In this document: positions 40,235 to 48,400 of the stretch, piece by piece
Layout of the letters: each line of letters opens with the position of its first letter
Position numbering within the stretch: position 1 is the stretch's first letter
NCBI GenBank assembly: GCA_026001225.1
Contig: BNZQ01000002.1
Span: forward strand, 1 to 62,975
Direction: 5' to 3'
Source of the DNA: Clostridia bacterium
GTDB lineage: Bacteria; Bacillota; Clostridia; Christensenellales; DUVY01
Length of the DNA: 62,975 nucleotides
Program-made: the position numbers and the translations under genes
Notes under the pieces: generated by a model
Databases searched by the model: none
What the model was told of the DNA's origin: nothing
The model's input: the letters and a program-made list of their open reading frames with translations, nothing else

Positions 40235-43200
40235 TTACGCACGGTGACAAAAGACCTTTGGAAAATTCAATCCTTCGTCGATTAAAAAATATTCGCGGCT
40301 GAAAGCGTCGCCCTCAAATACATACATATCGGGAGCGGTAAAGCCGTAGTCCTTGGTAATATGCAATGGCCCGAACGTATTGCGACGCGTAAGATTTAAT
40401 GTCAATGTCAGCTCACCGTCTGCGTCATGCGTTCCCGATTCATACGGCGCGAAAGCGATAATTTCTGTTTTACAGCCGAAATCGACCTCGTAACATGCTC
40501 CGCGGATTCCGTCGAATTTGACGCTGACTTTTTCGTTCTTAACACCCGTAAAGAATTTGATCTTGCCTCCGTAAAACGGAAGCCCCTGCAATCGGAGCGG
40601 ACGATGATCAAGCGTTTCGGGAAGCGCGGTAACGGTCGCCTTTTCATTATTAAGCCTTACGCCGAAATTGCCGACAAGGTAACACGCTTCAAGACCGAAA
40701 GACCCGTCAAACGAACAAAGGAGCGTAACCGTATTTTCACCGATAACAAGCACGTTTTTCGGCAAACTCAACCTAAATATGGAATTGTCGATATAGTTAC
40801 CGTTCACCCGCTTTTTAAGCGGCTTGCCGTTTATGGTTATCTCAAATTTATCAGGGGATTCCAAACACAACTCCGCGCTTTGCGGTAATTGCTCGATATT
40901 AAATTTAAATGTAGTTTTAACGGGAGTTGTCTTTTTATGCAACGTGCCTTTACCGTACTTTTCTATATACCACGGTTGCATCATCTCACCCCCGCGCCGG
41001 CTTAATCCGAGCCGATCACGCGCAAAGCCGTCGATTTTCAGAATCTCGTCATTCTTTATGGCATCCTGTCCTATCGTATAATCGGCAAAATCCAATACAA
41101 GTACGTTATCCTCGTCTAATTTGTACGGCAACGCCGGAGAAAGTACAATCTCCCGTACCGCTTTTCGGGGCGGCTCATACTGTTTTACGGATTGCGGTGT
41201 GAGGCGGAATACCCGCTCCTGTCCCTTATCGAAGCGCGTCGTTATCGTTACGCCGTCCCCGGCGCGCTTAAAGCTGCAAGCGATAACCTCGCCGTCGCGC
41301 AAAGATAATTCCTCCGCGTTCAGCGGCAGATTGATTTTAATTTCAGTATCGCCTGTCCCGTTTGCGCGATCAGTGTTTACAAGCGCGAGATAATACTCCT
41401 TGCCGTCCTTTCGGATGTTCGATAATACATTTTTTATCTTCGGTAATTTTATAGCGGAATTTTTACGGCAAAATTCCGCGACCGCGTGAAACCCGTCGGC
41501 CGAAACAAAGTCATCGGTTCTGATTTTTTGTTTTATACCGTCCACGTAACGGGGAATGCCGTTAAAGACAACTTTACCGCCGTTTTTAGCGAATCTGCGG
41601 AGTATGTTAAGCGTTGTTTTTCTGATTGTAAGCATACCCGAAACGACAACCGTTTTATAATTCATTTTGCCGATGCGCAGGGTATCGCCCGAAGCTGCGC
41701 CGTGCCGCGCCAAAATATCCTCGTCCGCATAGTCGAAATCCACGCCGCCGTCGGTCAATTCATTGAATAGCTCCGTATACTCATTTTCTATCGCGTCAAT
41801 ATCGGCCGCACCGGAAGCGATTCCGTTAAAACATCCGAGTCTGACCTTTCCCCAAACGCTTTCGACGGCGTTAATGACAAGCGTATCGGTAACGGCCTCG
41901 CCCGCAGAAAGAATATAGCCAAAGCGCGAAAAATAATCCTCGACATATTTATAGTTTTGATACCAGCTTGATTGAAAGAAAATGCTTGCGGGATAGTCGC
42001 GTTTTGTTTCACCTTTCATCGTATACCATGAAAGATGATGACATCTCAAATTTATACCGAGAACCGCCTGCCAATCTCCCACCTGTTTATGCCCCTCAAA
42101 GCCCATCTGCCACCCGGTCGCGCCGTACAGCTCGCTCACGATAAACGGTTTGCCGAGCTGCTTCGCCACGGAACTGACCTGCTTCGCCACCCAAAAACAG
42201 CGATTGCCCTCGGTTAAAACGTCTATGCCGGGATAATCCATGTATTCGTAATACCGTTGCACACTGCCCGAAACGGAAACCTGACAAGACAGCGTATCCT
42301 CATGCAATATATGCCCCGTCAACAATATATGATTTTCAGCACACCATTCGTAGCAAGGCTTCGCAAAATTATCAAGAAACATTTCTTGCAGAATCTCAAC
42401 GTAATCATACGAAACCTTTGAAAAATCCGCGCCCGTTTTAAAATGGCAGATTTCCGGTAACACATTCGATAAGTCATAATCAAATTTATCTTTAAACACC
42501 GCGAACAATTTATATGTATACGGCATCATGCTTCCGGCGTTTTTATTCTGTAACGCAAACCCGCCGAAAATGCAGCCCCTATGCGGCTCATCGGTAAATA
42601 TTCCCGTAATCTCCTTGCCGAGCATCCCACCAAGAGCGGGCGAATTTTTATACTTTTCGTGCGTCAGCCGCAAAAATTCGAACGTCGCATCCTTGTTGAG
42701 CGTATCGAGATAAGTATAGCCGTTATAAACATCCTGCTTTGCCTGTTCCTCCATAACATAAACGAGAACCTCATAACCGTCCTTTATCTGTAATTCGTCG
42801 GTTATTTTGTAATAATCGGACAGTCTATTTTCAATGTCGATTTTCGCTGCAAATGCGGCGATAAATTCTTGTCCGTAATTCTTAAAGTCAAAATCAGCCT
42901 TCGGCAATCGAGTCATTTGCAAAAATTTCAAACGGAAAGCCGGATTTTTGGTAACCGCGCCGCCCGCCGTACCGCTCGGCCATCTATCCTCGTCGTAAAG
43001 CCATGTTTCCATACCGAGTTCTTTCGCTTTCAGCGCACAAGCGCGTACAAGCGTCATCCACTCATCCCCCAAATATTCCGTTTCCAAGCCTGTTCGCGGA
43101 TGAATAAAAAAGCCGCCGAAGCCCATCTCTTTGATCACGTCTATTTGACGCATCATTTCGTCTTTTTCTAATTTTCCGTTCCATACCCAAAACGGCTTGC

Positions 43201-43243
43201 CTCTAAATTCCGGCGACGGATTCTTGAACTTCTGATTTTCCAC
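40235..43243 (-). CDS. GH106-like alpha-L-rhamnosidase family protein
   Basis: 1002 residues, starting at the GTG at 43243 with GAGGTG five bases upstream. Longer in-frame starts would overlap the previous gene. The N-terminal barrel has the GH106-type signature PFWVWNGKLEKDEMMRQI, MGFGGFFIHPRTGL and WLYDEDRWPSGTAGG. GIFTDEPHRG and VSELYGATGW hold acidic residues. A C-terminal beta-sandwich (ITINGKPLKKRVNGNYIDNS) may bind sugar. No signal peptide, so it acts inside the cell on imported oligosaccharide. It follows the GH78 gene by 14 bp. Confidence 0.78.
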   Translation of the reverse strand: MENQKFKNPSPEFRGKPFWVWNGKLEKDEMMRQIDVIKEMGFGGFFIHPRTGLETEYLGDEWMTLVRACALKAKELGMETWLYDEDRWPSGTAGGAVTKNPAFRLKFLQMTRLPKADFDFKNYGQEFIAAFAAKIDIENRLSDYYKITDELQIKDGYEVLVYVMEEQAKQDVYNGYTYLDTLNKDATFEFLRLTHEKYKNSPALGGMLGKEITGIFTDEPHRGCIFGGFALQNKNAGSMMPYTYKLFAVFKDKFDYDLSNVLPEICHFKTGADFSKVSYDYVEILQEMFLDNFAKPCYEWCAENHILLTGHILHEDTLSCQVSVSGSVQRYYEYMDYPGIDVLTEGNRCFWVAKQVSSVAKQLGKPFIVSELYGATGWQMGFEGHKQVGDWQAVLGINLRCHHLSWYTMKGETKRDYPASIFFQSSWYQNYKYVEDYFSRFGYILSAGEAVTDTLVINAVESVWGKVRLGCFNGIASGAADIDAIENEYTELFNELTDGGVDFDYADEDILARHGAASGDTLRIGKMNYKTVVVSGMLTIRKTTLNILRRFAKNGGKVVFNGIPRYVDGIKQKIRTDDFVSADGFHAVAEFCRKNSAIKLPKIKNVLSNIRKDGKEYYLALVNTDRANGTGDTEIKINLPLNAEELSLRDGEVIACSFKRAGDGVTITTRFDKGQERVFRLTPQSVKQYEPPRKAVREIVLSPALPYKLDEDNVLVLDFADYTIGQDAIKNDEILKIDGFARDRLGLSRRGGEMMQPWYIEKYGKGTLHKKTTPVKTTFKFNIEQLPQSAELCLESPDKFEITINGKPLKKRVNGNYIDNSIFRLSLPKNVLVIGENTVTLLCSFDGSFGLEACYLVGNFGVRLNNEKATVTALPETLDHRPLRLQGLPFYGGKIKFFTGVKNEKVSVKFDGIRGACYEVDFGCKTEIIAFAPYESGTHDADGELTLTLNLTRRNTFGPLHITKDYGFTAPDMYVFEGDAFSREYFLIDEGLNFPKVFCHRA

Positions 43244-43257
43244 TTTTTCACCTCGTA

Positions 43258-45144
43258 TTATGTCGATTGTTTTAACAATTCCGGGAAATAACGGCAAACG
43301 ATAGTGAGGGGCGCGCCGCTCCACGCGTGGTTATACGTGCCGTATATCGCGAAATCCTCCGGCACGGCACCGCAGGTGCTATCGATCACGTTCGAGTAAC
43401 GTGACATCATACGCTTGTATGCATCCTCCCTATATCCCATTTCACATAGGGCGGTAAGTACATAATTCTCCATATAGGTCGTGCTGTTGAATACGCTGAT
43501 TAAGACCTTGCGCACGGCGCTATACCGTTCCGCCGGAACCAATCCGGCGAGATATGCCGCCGCATTCGCACGGTCATCCGCAAAATCCGCGCCCGAGTAG
43601 AACGATCCCTTCCAAAAATGCCGCTCAAAGCTCTCCTCTATGCCGCGTATCCTTTCAGTCAGAAAGGAGTCATTCTCATGTTCATTTATTTCCCTGCCCA
43701 TAAACAACGCGAATTTAAGCGCGGAACAGTACCACGCGCACGATAATAACTCCGAATCCACATTGAAGTTATGGTCGTACCACTCCCAATCCCCCTTGCG
43801 TCTTTCGGGCAAGCCGTCTTTCATTGCCCACAGCTTTAAATACGCTACAGACGGCTTAAACGCGAGCCGCAACGCTTCTTTGTCGTGCGTTCCTCTGTAG
43901 TATTCCGCAAGCATACCTACAAGACTGATCGCGTTCAGGCTCTGCGCCGGAAGCTCTAAAAAGTTATCCCCTGGAACATTGCCGACAAGTATATCGCCCT
44001 TTCGGAGCGTAATAAAATCCGTTATCGCCTTTTTGAGAAGCGGTACCGCGCTTTCGCTCAACACATAGAAAACTTGCGGAGCCTGCACGGAAACGTCGCC
44101 TATCCATTGACCGCGCTCGCGATCCGGACAATCCATAAAGTTATCCCTCATGCAACTTATCAATGTACGCGCGCATTTTTGAAACAGGGTATTCAAGCGT
44201 ATGTCGTCGGTTTTCAGCGGTTTAATGTCCGTGTCGTAGCCGCTCTCACGGTAACCGAGATTGAGAATTTTAACGCCGTCCGGTATCGTAAATATGATTT
44301 CTTCACCGAACGCCCAATCGAGCGCTTCAAAACTTTGCGCACCGTTGCGGCAGATATATTCCGCGCGGTGTCCGCGGTAAGCGTTAAACTCGTCGCCGGG
44401 ACCGCCCCTCGTTTCGTACCGGTCGCCGCGCACACCGATAATTTCGCCGCCCTTTGCTTCAACCTCAAAATACGGCGTAAACTGCATGGGGCGCGGTAAT
44501 ATCACGACATACCTGCCGTCACGCGTGATAAAATCAACTTTCGTAATGTTTCCGAAACGGAATTGCGGCACGGGACGCGGCGCGGCCGTATTCCACGGTT
44601 CGCAAGGATACGCGCCGTATTCGACTGCCGGGACAAAATCCTTACCGTCAAAATCGAGATTGTAAAACTCCCCGACGCTTTTGCGCGCGTCATAACCTAT
44701 ATTATGCCCGCCGTACAGGTTTGAGCTTTTCGGCTCCCCCGTAATAAAATGCGCAGGGTCGCGTATCGCTTTCGTGTTTGAATCACTAAAAATTTTCAAA
44801 TCGGGACTCTCGAAAAGCAGACCCGCCGCGCCGGATGACGTGTTGTTGCGCCCGCCGTTTCCAAAATACCACACGCGAAAAGTTACGCGATTCTTGCCTT
44901 TTTGCAAAAACTCCGCAATATCGACCGAATCATAATAACCGCAACCCGATGCGCTCTCGCGGAAAAGTCCGCCGTCAAACACCGCAACCGCACCGTTTAC
45001 ATATAGATAATACTTTGTTTCGCAGTATACGCGGAGAACCGCCTTTCGCGGCCTTGCATCCAAATCGAAATCCTTGATAAACAGCACCCAATCGTCCGCT
45101 CTTATGTTATCCTTCGCCCATATCCATTTAGCTTCTTTAAACAT
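43258..45144 (-). CDS. GH78 alpha-L-rhamnosidase
   Basis: 628 residues from the ATG at 45144 (AAGGAT upstream). N-terminal beta domains (AVLRVYCETKYYLYVNGAV) lead to an alpha/alpha barrel from about 300 with the GH78 catalytic signature DNFMDCPDRERGQWIGDV (about 330-350) and a C-terminal EDFAIYGTYNHAWSGAP. No signal peptide. Known members remove terminal L-rhamnose from pectin side chains, glycosides or surface polysaccharides. Promoter C with a LacI operator lies just upstream. The two rhamnosidases form one operon. Confidence 0.88.
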   Translation of the reverse strand: MFKEAKWIWAKDNIRADDWVLFIKDFDLDARPRKAVLRVYCETKYYLYVNGAVAVFDGGLFRESASGCGYYDSVDIAEFLQKGKNRVTFRVWYFGNGGRNNTSSGAAGLLFESPDLKIFSDSNTKAIRDPAHFITGEPKSSNLYGGHNIGYDARKSVGEFYNLDFDGKDFVPAVEYGAYPCEPWNTAAPRPVPQFRFGNITKVDFITRDGRYVVILPRPMQFTPYFEVEAKGGEIIGVRGDRYETRGGPGDEFNAYRGHRAEYICRNGAQSFEALDWAFGEEIIFTIPDGVKILNLGYRESGYDTDIKPLKTDDIRLNTLFQKCARTLISCMRDNFMDCPDRERGQWIGDVSVQAPQVFYVLSESAVPLLKKAITDFITLRKGDILVGNVPGDNFLELPAQSLNAISLVGMLAEYYRGTHDKEALRLAFKPSVAYLKLWAMKDGLPERRKGDWEWYDHNFNVDSELLSCAWYCSALKFALFMGREINEHENDSFLTERIRGIEESFERHFWKGSFYSGADFADDRANAAAYLAGLVPAERYSAVRKVLISVFNSTTYMENYVLTALCEMGYREDAYKRMMSRYSNVIDSTCGAVPEDFAIYGTYNHAWSGAPLTIVCRYFPELLKQST

Positions 45145-45214
45145 TACTCTATCCTTTTTATAGTTATTTTTTTGAATCAACAAACAATCACCTATATCCA
45201 CAAAATCATAATGA

Positions 45215-45273
45215 TATTTTACTCGGGTAAATTATTTCGCAATTATTATATAATAATACCTTCTTATTGTCAA
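45215..45273 (-). promoter_or_regulatory. Rhamnosidase operon promoter with operator C
   Basis: Minus strand TTGACA (45268-45273), 17-bp spacer, TATAAT (45245-45250), both perfect. The operator TATTTTACTCGGGTAAATTA (45215-45234) starts ten bases after the -10 box. The core is identical to site A. Confidence 0.9.
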
Positions 45274-45706
45274 CAATATAATCGTGCGCGTATTATGTTT
45301 TACCGTTTCTTGTACACGCTGATTCTTTTCGATATATCCGATACCACGTTACGGCCGTACCGATGGTCCCGTGCTTTTGTCCCTGTATTATAGCATACAT
45401 ACTTGCCTTTTGGGAAAAGAAGTTCAGACGTTATTTCCATACAACCTCCGCGAGATGGCGGCGTTTATTGCTTTCGCTACTCCTTAAAAGCCGCTATGAG
45501 CAATTTACGCCGCACCCTCGCGCGGACTATTGTACCTTGTAAGTCGTCTATCGGCCTAACGCAAACGACCCGCTCTTTCTAAAAATGCCGATTTTGTCCG
45601 TACTCAGTTTCCCGCGCTCGACGCCCCTCTCCATTTAATCAAGCACATTTACGCTTTATTGTGATTATCCTAAACATTGTTGTTCGTTTTTTATTCTTTT
45701 TTCTGG
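45274..45706. other. Gap inside the right end of the element, no clear gene
   Basis: About 430 bp without a convincing gene. It contains a minus-strand 46-codon frame (about 45300-45440) with no ribosome site, a TATAAT near 45396, and the conserved motif at 45659-45686 next to the right end. The remainder shows no structure I can support. Confidence 0.5.
45659..45686. repeat. Conserved motif copy B, near the right end
   Basis: TTATTGTGATTATCCTAAAC followed by ATTGTTGTTC, the inverted counterpart of the motifs at 1771 and 47938. It is about 20 bp inside the right terminal repeat. Confidence 0.55.
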
Positions 45707-45730
45707 GTACTGAATTCAATGATGACCCGT
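45707..45730. other. Right attachment site (attR)
   Basis: The arm GTACTGAATTCAATGATGAC (45707-45726) is the complement of the left arm with one mismatch. ACCCGT at 45725-45730 repeats that of the left junction. Transposase coding resumes at the Tyr codon 45730-45732. Confidence 0.8.
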
Positions 45731-45945
45731 ACAGCGCGTACGAGCGCGGCATCAACGAAAACTACAACCGTATGATCCGCCGCTTCCTCCCAAAGGGTAC
45801 CGACTTCTCGGGTATGAGCCAAGACATTCTGAACCGTATCGTTTACAGCATCAATTCCCTGCCACGTAAACGCCTTAACTACAAATCCGCCCATTCCGTA
45901 TTTCAAACCGAACTTTCTATTTCTTGTGTCACCCCGGAGGGCTGA
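45730..45945 (+). pseudogene. IS30-family transposase, C-terminal part
   Basis: Continues the fragment at 1-126: YSAYERGINENYNRMIRRFLPKGTDF, with the catalytic Glu in the ERGINEN context, then NSLPRKRLNYKSAHSVF to a stop near 45945. The joint at the shared Pro codon is seamless, showing the two pieces were one gene before the element inserted. Confidence 0.88.
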
Positions 45946-45961
45946 CACAAGAAATACAAAG
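45913..45961. repeat. Long hairpin at the IS30 gene end
   Basis: ATTTCTTGTGTCA (45919-45931) pairs perfectly with TGACACAAGAAAT (45943-45955); flanking CTTTC/CAAAG extends the stem with one mismatch. It overlaps the last transposase codons. It may be a terminator or part of the IS end. Confidence 0.6.
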
Positions 45962-46249
45962 GACAATATCATCTCTTTCTCAATCCTACGTACCTACCGT
46001 TGCGCTTTTACTTGCAATTTACAATTTTTTATTTTGCCCATATGAAGCCCCGGCAAAACGACGGTCAAGGCGCCGATATAACCTTTTTTGACAGACGATT
46101 TTTACGTCATTGCGAGCCGAATTTATAATGAGGCGTCGCAATCTCATCCTTTTTAATCGGTTGAGATTCCGCGGGCGTCTTTCTTCCCTTTTATTACGCT
46201 CTCTCCCTGCCCGAAAAAGGCTATGCCGACGCCGACAAAACGACGGTCA
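45946..46249. other. Gap with REP-like hairpin and a short duplicated sequence
   Basis: No gene. ATTGCGA (46109-46115) and TCGCAAT (46136-46142) form a hairpin within CGTCATTGCGAG...GCAATCTC, a pattern known from dispersed bacterial repeats. AAAACGACGGTCA occurs twice, near 46053 and at 46237-46249, the second copy directly at the IS1-family element. Confidence 0.55.
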
Positions 46250-46270
46250 GGAGTGGACAAATATTCCGTG

Positions 46271-46822
46271 CTAGATATAATTAACGTGACTGAAAGAGAA
46301 GTCACGTCCACAGTTGGGGTGACGTTCGCGGTAAGCACGTTTAGCTTTGCCGAATTTGTTATAAGCGTTTATGAAAACATACAGTACAGATTTTAAGGTT
46401 TCAAGTTTCCTAAAGAAGCAGCGGCTCTTTCGCCGTAGTCCGGCTATGTAGTGCCTTATGTCCGCATTGGTGCTTTCTATTGAGCAGGTATCATTTTTAT
46501 TGTTTGGATTTCGGTAATGTTTCCCGGGAAAATCGATAGCCATATATCCGTAAAACCCGTCGGTATAGTACTTGTCGGCGGGCGGTGCGCTGTCCACCAT
46601 CATTTGTATCAGCCTTTGATCGCATCTGTTATCCACATCAAAAGCTACGATTTGACGCGGATTGCGGCTTATCATTGTCATTATATAGGTATTTACCCCG
46701 TTTTCATGCCCTTTTCGTCCTTTTGTAAGCCAATGTATTTCGTCAAGCTCAAAAGCCTCCGTTTCGGTTTTAGGACTTATCCATATCACAAACTCCCTTT
46801 TTTTGAGGCTTCCGCCGCCCAA
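46271..46822 (-). CDS. IS1-family InsB transposase frame
   Basis: About 183 codons with the IS1 DDE-type pattern: ELDEIHWLTKGRKG (Asp), YYTDGFYGYM (Asp), IESTNADIRHYIAGLRRKSRCF (Glu). Its start lies within insA in the -1 frame; the region CTCAAAAAAAGGG, shared by both frames, is a slippery site, so the active enzyme is probably the InsA-InsB' fusion. Its catalytic residues seem intact. Confidence 0.8.
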   Translation of the reverse strand: MGGGSLKKREFVIWISPKTETEAFELDEIHWLTKGRKGHENGVNTYIMTMISRNPRQIVAFDVDNRCDQRLIQMMVDSAPPADKYYTDGFYGYMAIDFPGKHYRNPNNKNDTCSIESTNADIRHYIAGLRRKSRCFFRKLETLKSVLYVFINAYNKFGKAKRAYRERHPNCGRDFSFSHVNYI

Positions 46823-47067
46823 CGATACGCGTTGGCTTTGCTCATATTCAGTTGCCTGCCTACCGCTCTGCCGGTAGCTCCGTCGCTTATCATTTTCAAT
46901 GCTTGCTTGCGTTCTTCCTCGCTATACTTCCATTCTCGAGGATTCGGCGTGTACTCGCATCTGCAGTTCTTACACCTGCGCCTTTGGTTCCCAACCGCAG
47001 AAAACCCTATGTTATGTTGACCGGTAATACTTCCGCACTTCGGACATTTTCTCAATTCTTCTTCCAT
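46786..47067 (-). CDS. IS1-family InsA DNA-binding protein
   Basis: 93 residues. The N-terminal zinc finger (KCPKCGSITGQHN...RRRCKNCRCEY) and helix-turn-helix (GATGRAVGRQLNMSKANAYRW) are typical InsA. It ends six codons after the slippery A7 run where -1 frameshifting would give the transposase. Confidence 0.8.
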   Translation of the reverse strand: MEEELRKCPKCGSITGQHNIGFSAVGNQRRRCKNCRCEYTPNPREWKYSEEERKQALKMISDGATGRAVGRQLNMSKANAYRWAAEASKKGSL

Positions 47068-47280
47068 TCCTCTATTATATCATCAAACGGATTGTTTGTC
47101 CACTCCCACGGTAGGGGAGTGGACAATTCGCACTGAAAAAATATTTTTATTTAACTCTCGGCTATTTTGCTGACAAAGCCTGCATAACCTTTCACAAATA
47201 CATACCGTATTGTGCGGTTCAAACTTTGACACCTCTGGTGGAGCGGAAGTTGATAAATACGAACACGACCATATATATGA

Positions 47281-47508
47281 TTAACCGCTTTGAGTATTAT
47301 TGGGCTTTTGAAACTCCGTTATATCCGCAAGGGCTTGAAGCAGTATAGACCGATTTTGGTATTCCTTCGCAAGGGCTGGCATAGCGTCCCTATACAAACG
47401 CCGCGCCAGCCTTTGCGCATACCACTTATCAAGCGGTAATTTTGCGTGAATATTTTTTGTTTCGTTATCGAAATAGATAACGGCTATTCCCATAGGTATT
47501 TCCTTCAT
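47281..47508 (-). CDS. Small protein, unknown function
   Basis: 75 residues from the ATG at 47508 (AGAGGT about nine bases upstream): MKEIPMGIAVIYFDNETKNIHAKLP..., ending KPNNTQSG. It lies just downstream of the Rep fragment on the same strand and may come from the same lost plasmid. No motif recognised. Confidence 0.45.
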   Translation of the reverse strand: MKEIPMGIAVIYFDNETKNIHAKLPLDKWYAQRLARRLYRDAMPALAKEYQNRSILLQALADITEFQKPNNTQSG

Positions 47509-47574
47509 AATATTTGAACCTCTAATTTTTTGAATACACCCACTCAACCCGCCCCGCGAGCGGTTTAAATGTTT

Positions 47575-47865
47575 TTAGAACGGTAATTGTTCGCCGTCGT
47601 CAATAGGTTTTAAGCCGTTGACGGATAGATACGGCTGACCCGTAACCTTGTTTACGGGCTTGTCTTTTGACGCGTCGAAATTGTAAACCCTGTTTATGCG
47701 CCGTAGAAACGCTTGCCAAGTGGACGGGTGCGAGGTCTGAATGTTTTTGTACTGCTCGGACAACGCCCAATTCGTCGTGATATAAACCTTGGTATAGCAA
47801 GCCTCTTTGTCGGTATAACGGCTAGGAAGCATAAGCGGATAACCGTCTAAATAGTTTAACACCAT
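47575..47865 (-). pseudogene. C-terminal fragment of a plasmid Rep protein (viral-type helicase end)
   Basis: VLNYLDGYPLMLPSRYTDKEACYTKVYITTNW, then HPSTWQAFLRRINRVYNF, match the C-terminal helicase region of Rep proteins of small Clostridia plasmids with a viral superfamily-3-like helicase. Upstream of about 47865 the similarity stops, so the N-terminal nicking domain and most of the helicase, including the Walker motifs, are gone. Confidence 0.65.
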
Positions 47866-47937
47866 AGAACGCTCGATCACCGATGCTCGAATTGGTGTAA
47901 TAAGGGCATACCAAGAACTAAATTAAATTTTAGAAAA

Positions 47938-47963
47938 GAAACGTGTTAAGGATAATCGCAATA
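47938..47963. repeat. Conserved motif copy C
   Basis: GAAACGTGTTAAGGATAATC then GCAATAA, the same orientation as copy A at 1771. It lies upstream of the Rep fragment, as copy A lies upstream of the recombinase, and outside the 45.6-kb element. Confidence 0.55.
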
Positions 47964-48110
47964 AACTTAAACACAAGAAAGTACAAACCTTTTGACCAAC
48001 AAATAGGTTGCAAGGCTATGTGGCGGTGAGATAAGGTTAACAAGCAAATGCCAAAAGTTTGATAATAAACAATAATCAAGGATTGCCGACGCTACCGGCA
48101 GTATTTCAAA

Positions 48111-48136
48111 GCGGCGGGCGATTGCCCGCCGCTTTT
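48111..48136 (+). terminator. Intrinsic terminator
   Basis: GCGGCGGGC, loop GATT, GCCCGCCGC, then TTTT: a nine-pair G+C stem with a T tract on the plus strand. Confidence 0.8.
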
Positions 48137-48225
48137 GAGTTTACAACTTCGTGTTTATAACTTCGCGCAAAAACTAAAAAATGCCCTATATTTATATTTG
48201 GTTTTTAGGTGAAAATAGTGTATAC

Positions 48226-48321
48226 TGGCAGTAGCGTGGCAGTAATGTGTCGTCGAATGATGGCAGTAGCGTGTCATATATAGTGGCAGTAAGCTGTCAA
48301 GAATGTGGCAAGAGCCTGTCA
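48226..48321 (+). repeat. Iteron-like array of TGGCA-N6-TGTCA units
   Basis: Five units start at 48226, 48237, 48261, 48284 and 48306; the last four are spaced about two DNA turns apart. Typical units are TGGCAGTAGCGTGTCA and TGGCAGTAAGCTGTCA. The array lies between the Rep fragment and a severed gene start, so a plasmid origin or operator cluster is likely. Confidence 0.65.
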
Positions 48322-48352
48322 ATGCGCTAAACCATAAAAAGGCGGAAGCATA

Positions 48353-48400
48353 ATGATTTTTGGATTTGAAACCGAGCAAATTGAGAGTTTAAGGAAAGCA
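48353..48400 (+). pseudogene. Severed 5' end of an unknown gene
   Basis: GGCGGAA ribosome site and ATG at 48353 begin MIFGFETEQIESLRKA, after which the sequence changes to trpA in another frame. Probably the first codons of a plasmid gene controlled by the adjacent array, cut at the junction near 48400. Confidence 0.5.

Larger units (their letters stand above)
126..45728. mobile_element. Integrated serine-recombinase element of about 45.6 kb, inserted in an IS30 transposase gene
   Basis: Seen: the element ends are inverted repeats, GTCGTCATTGAATTCAGTAC at 126-145 and its complement with one mismatch at 45707-45726. Both junctions contain ACCCGT (122-127 and 45725-45730). Joining the flanks at the shared CC (124-125 and 45727-45728) rebuilds an IS30 transposase reading frame. 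A large serine recombinase ends 25 bp inside the left end. Known: large serine integrases recombine at a 2-bp core flanked by inverted arms and leave attL and attR of this form. Inferred: this is one excisable unit with a conjugation-derived backbone at the left and carbohydrate cargo at the right. It lacks a coupling protein and most transfer-channel genes, so it is probably mobilisable or decayed rather than self-transmissible. Confidence 0.85.
46250..47106 (-). mobile_element. IS1-family insertion sequence
   Basis: Bounded by GGAGTGGACAAA (46250-46261) and its complement TTTGTCCACTCC (47095-47106). About 857 bp with overlapping insA and insB frames, as in IS1. The flanks share only ACGGT, so an 8-9 bp target duplication is not clear. 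Just outside the right end a second GGGGAGTGGAC forms a hairpin with the terminal repeat. Confidence 0.75.
47866..48352. other. Gap of about 490 bp with plasmid-like signals
   Basis: No intact gene. In order: the truncated 5' border of the Rep fragment, conserved motif copy C (47938), a plus-strand terminator (48111-48136), and the repeat array (48226-48321). The only sizeable open frame (minus, 48155-48379) crosses the repeats and is rejected. Confidence 0.6.

Noticed and set aside
48226..48321. CRISPR array
   Set aside because: Units are 16 bp with spacers too short, and no cas genes are near; iterons fit better.
48155..48379. 74-codon minus-strand gene
   Set aside because: It runs through the repeat array, has no ribosome site, and its His/Tyr-rich sequence is a product of the repeats.
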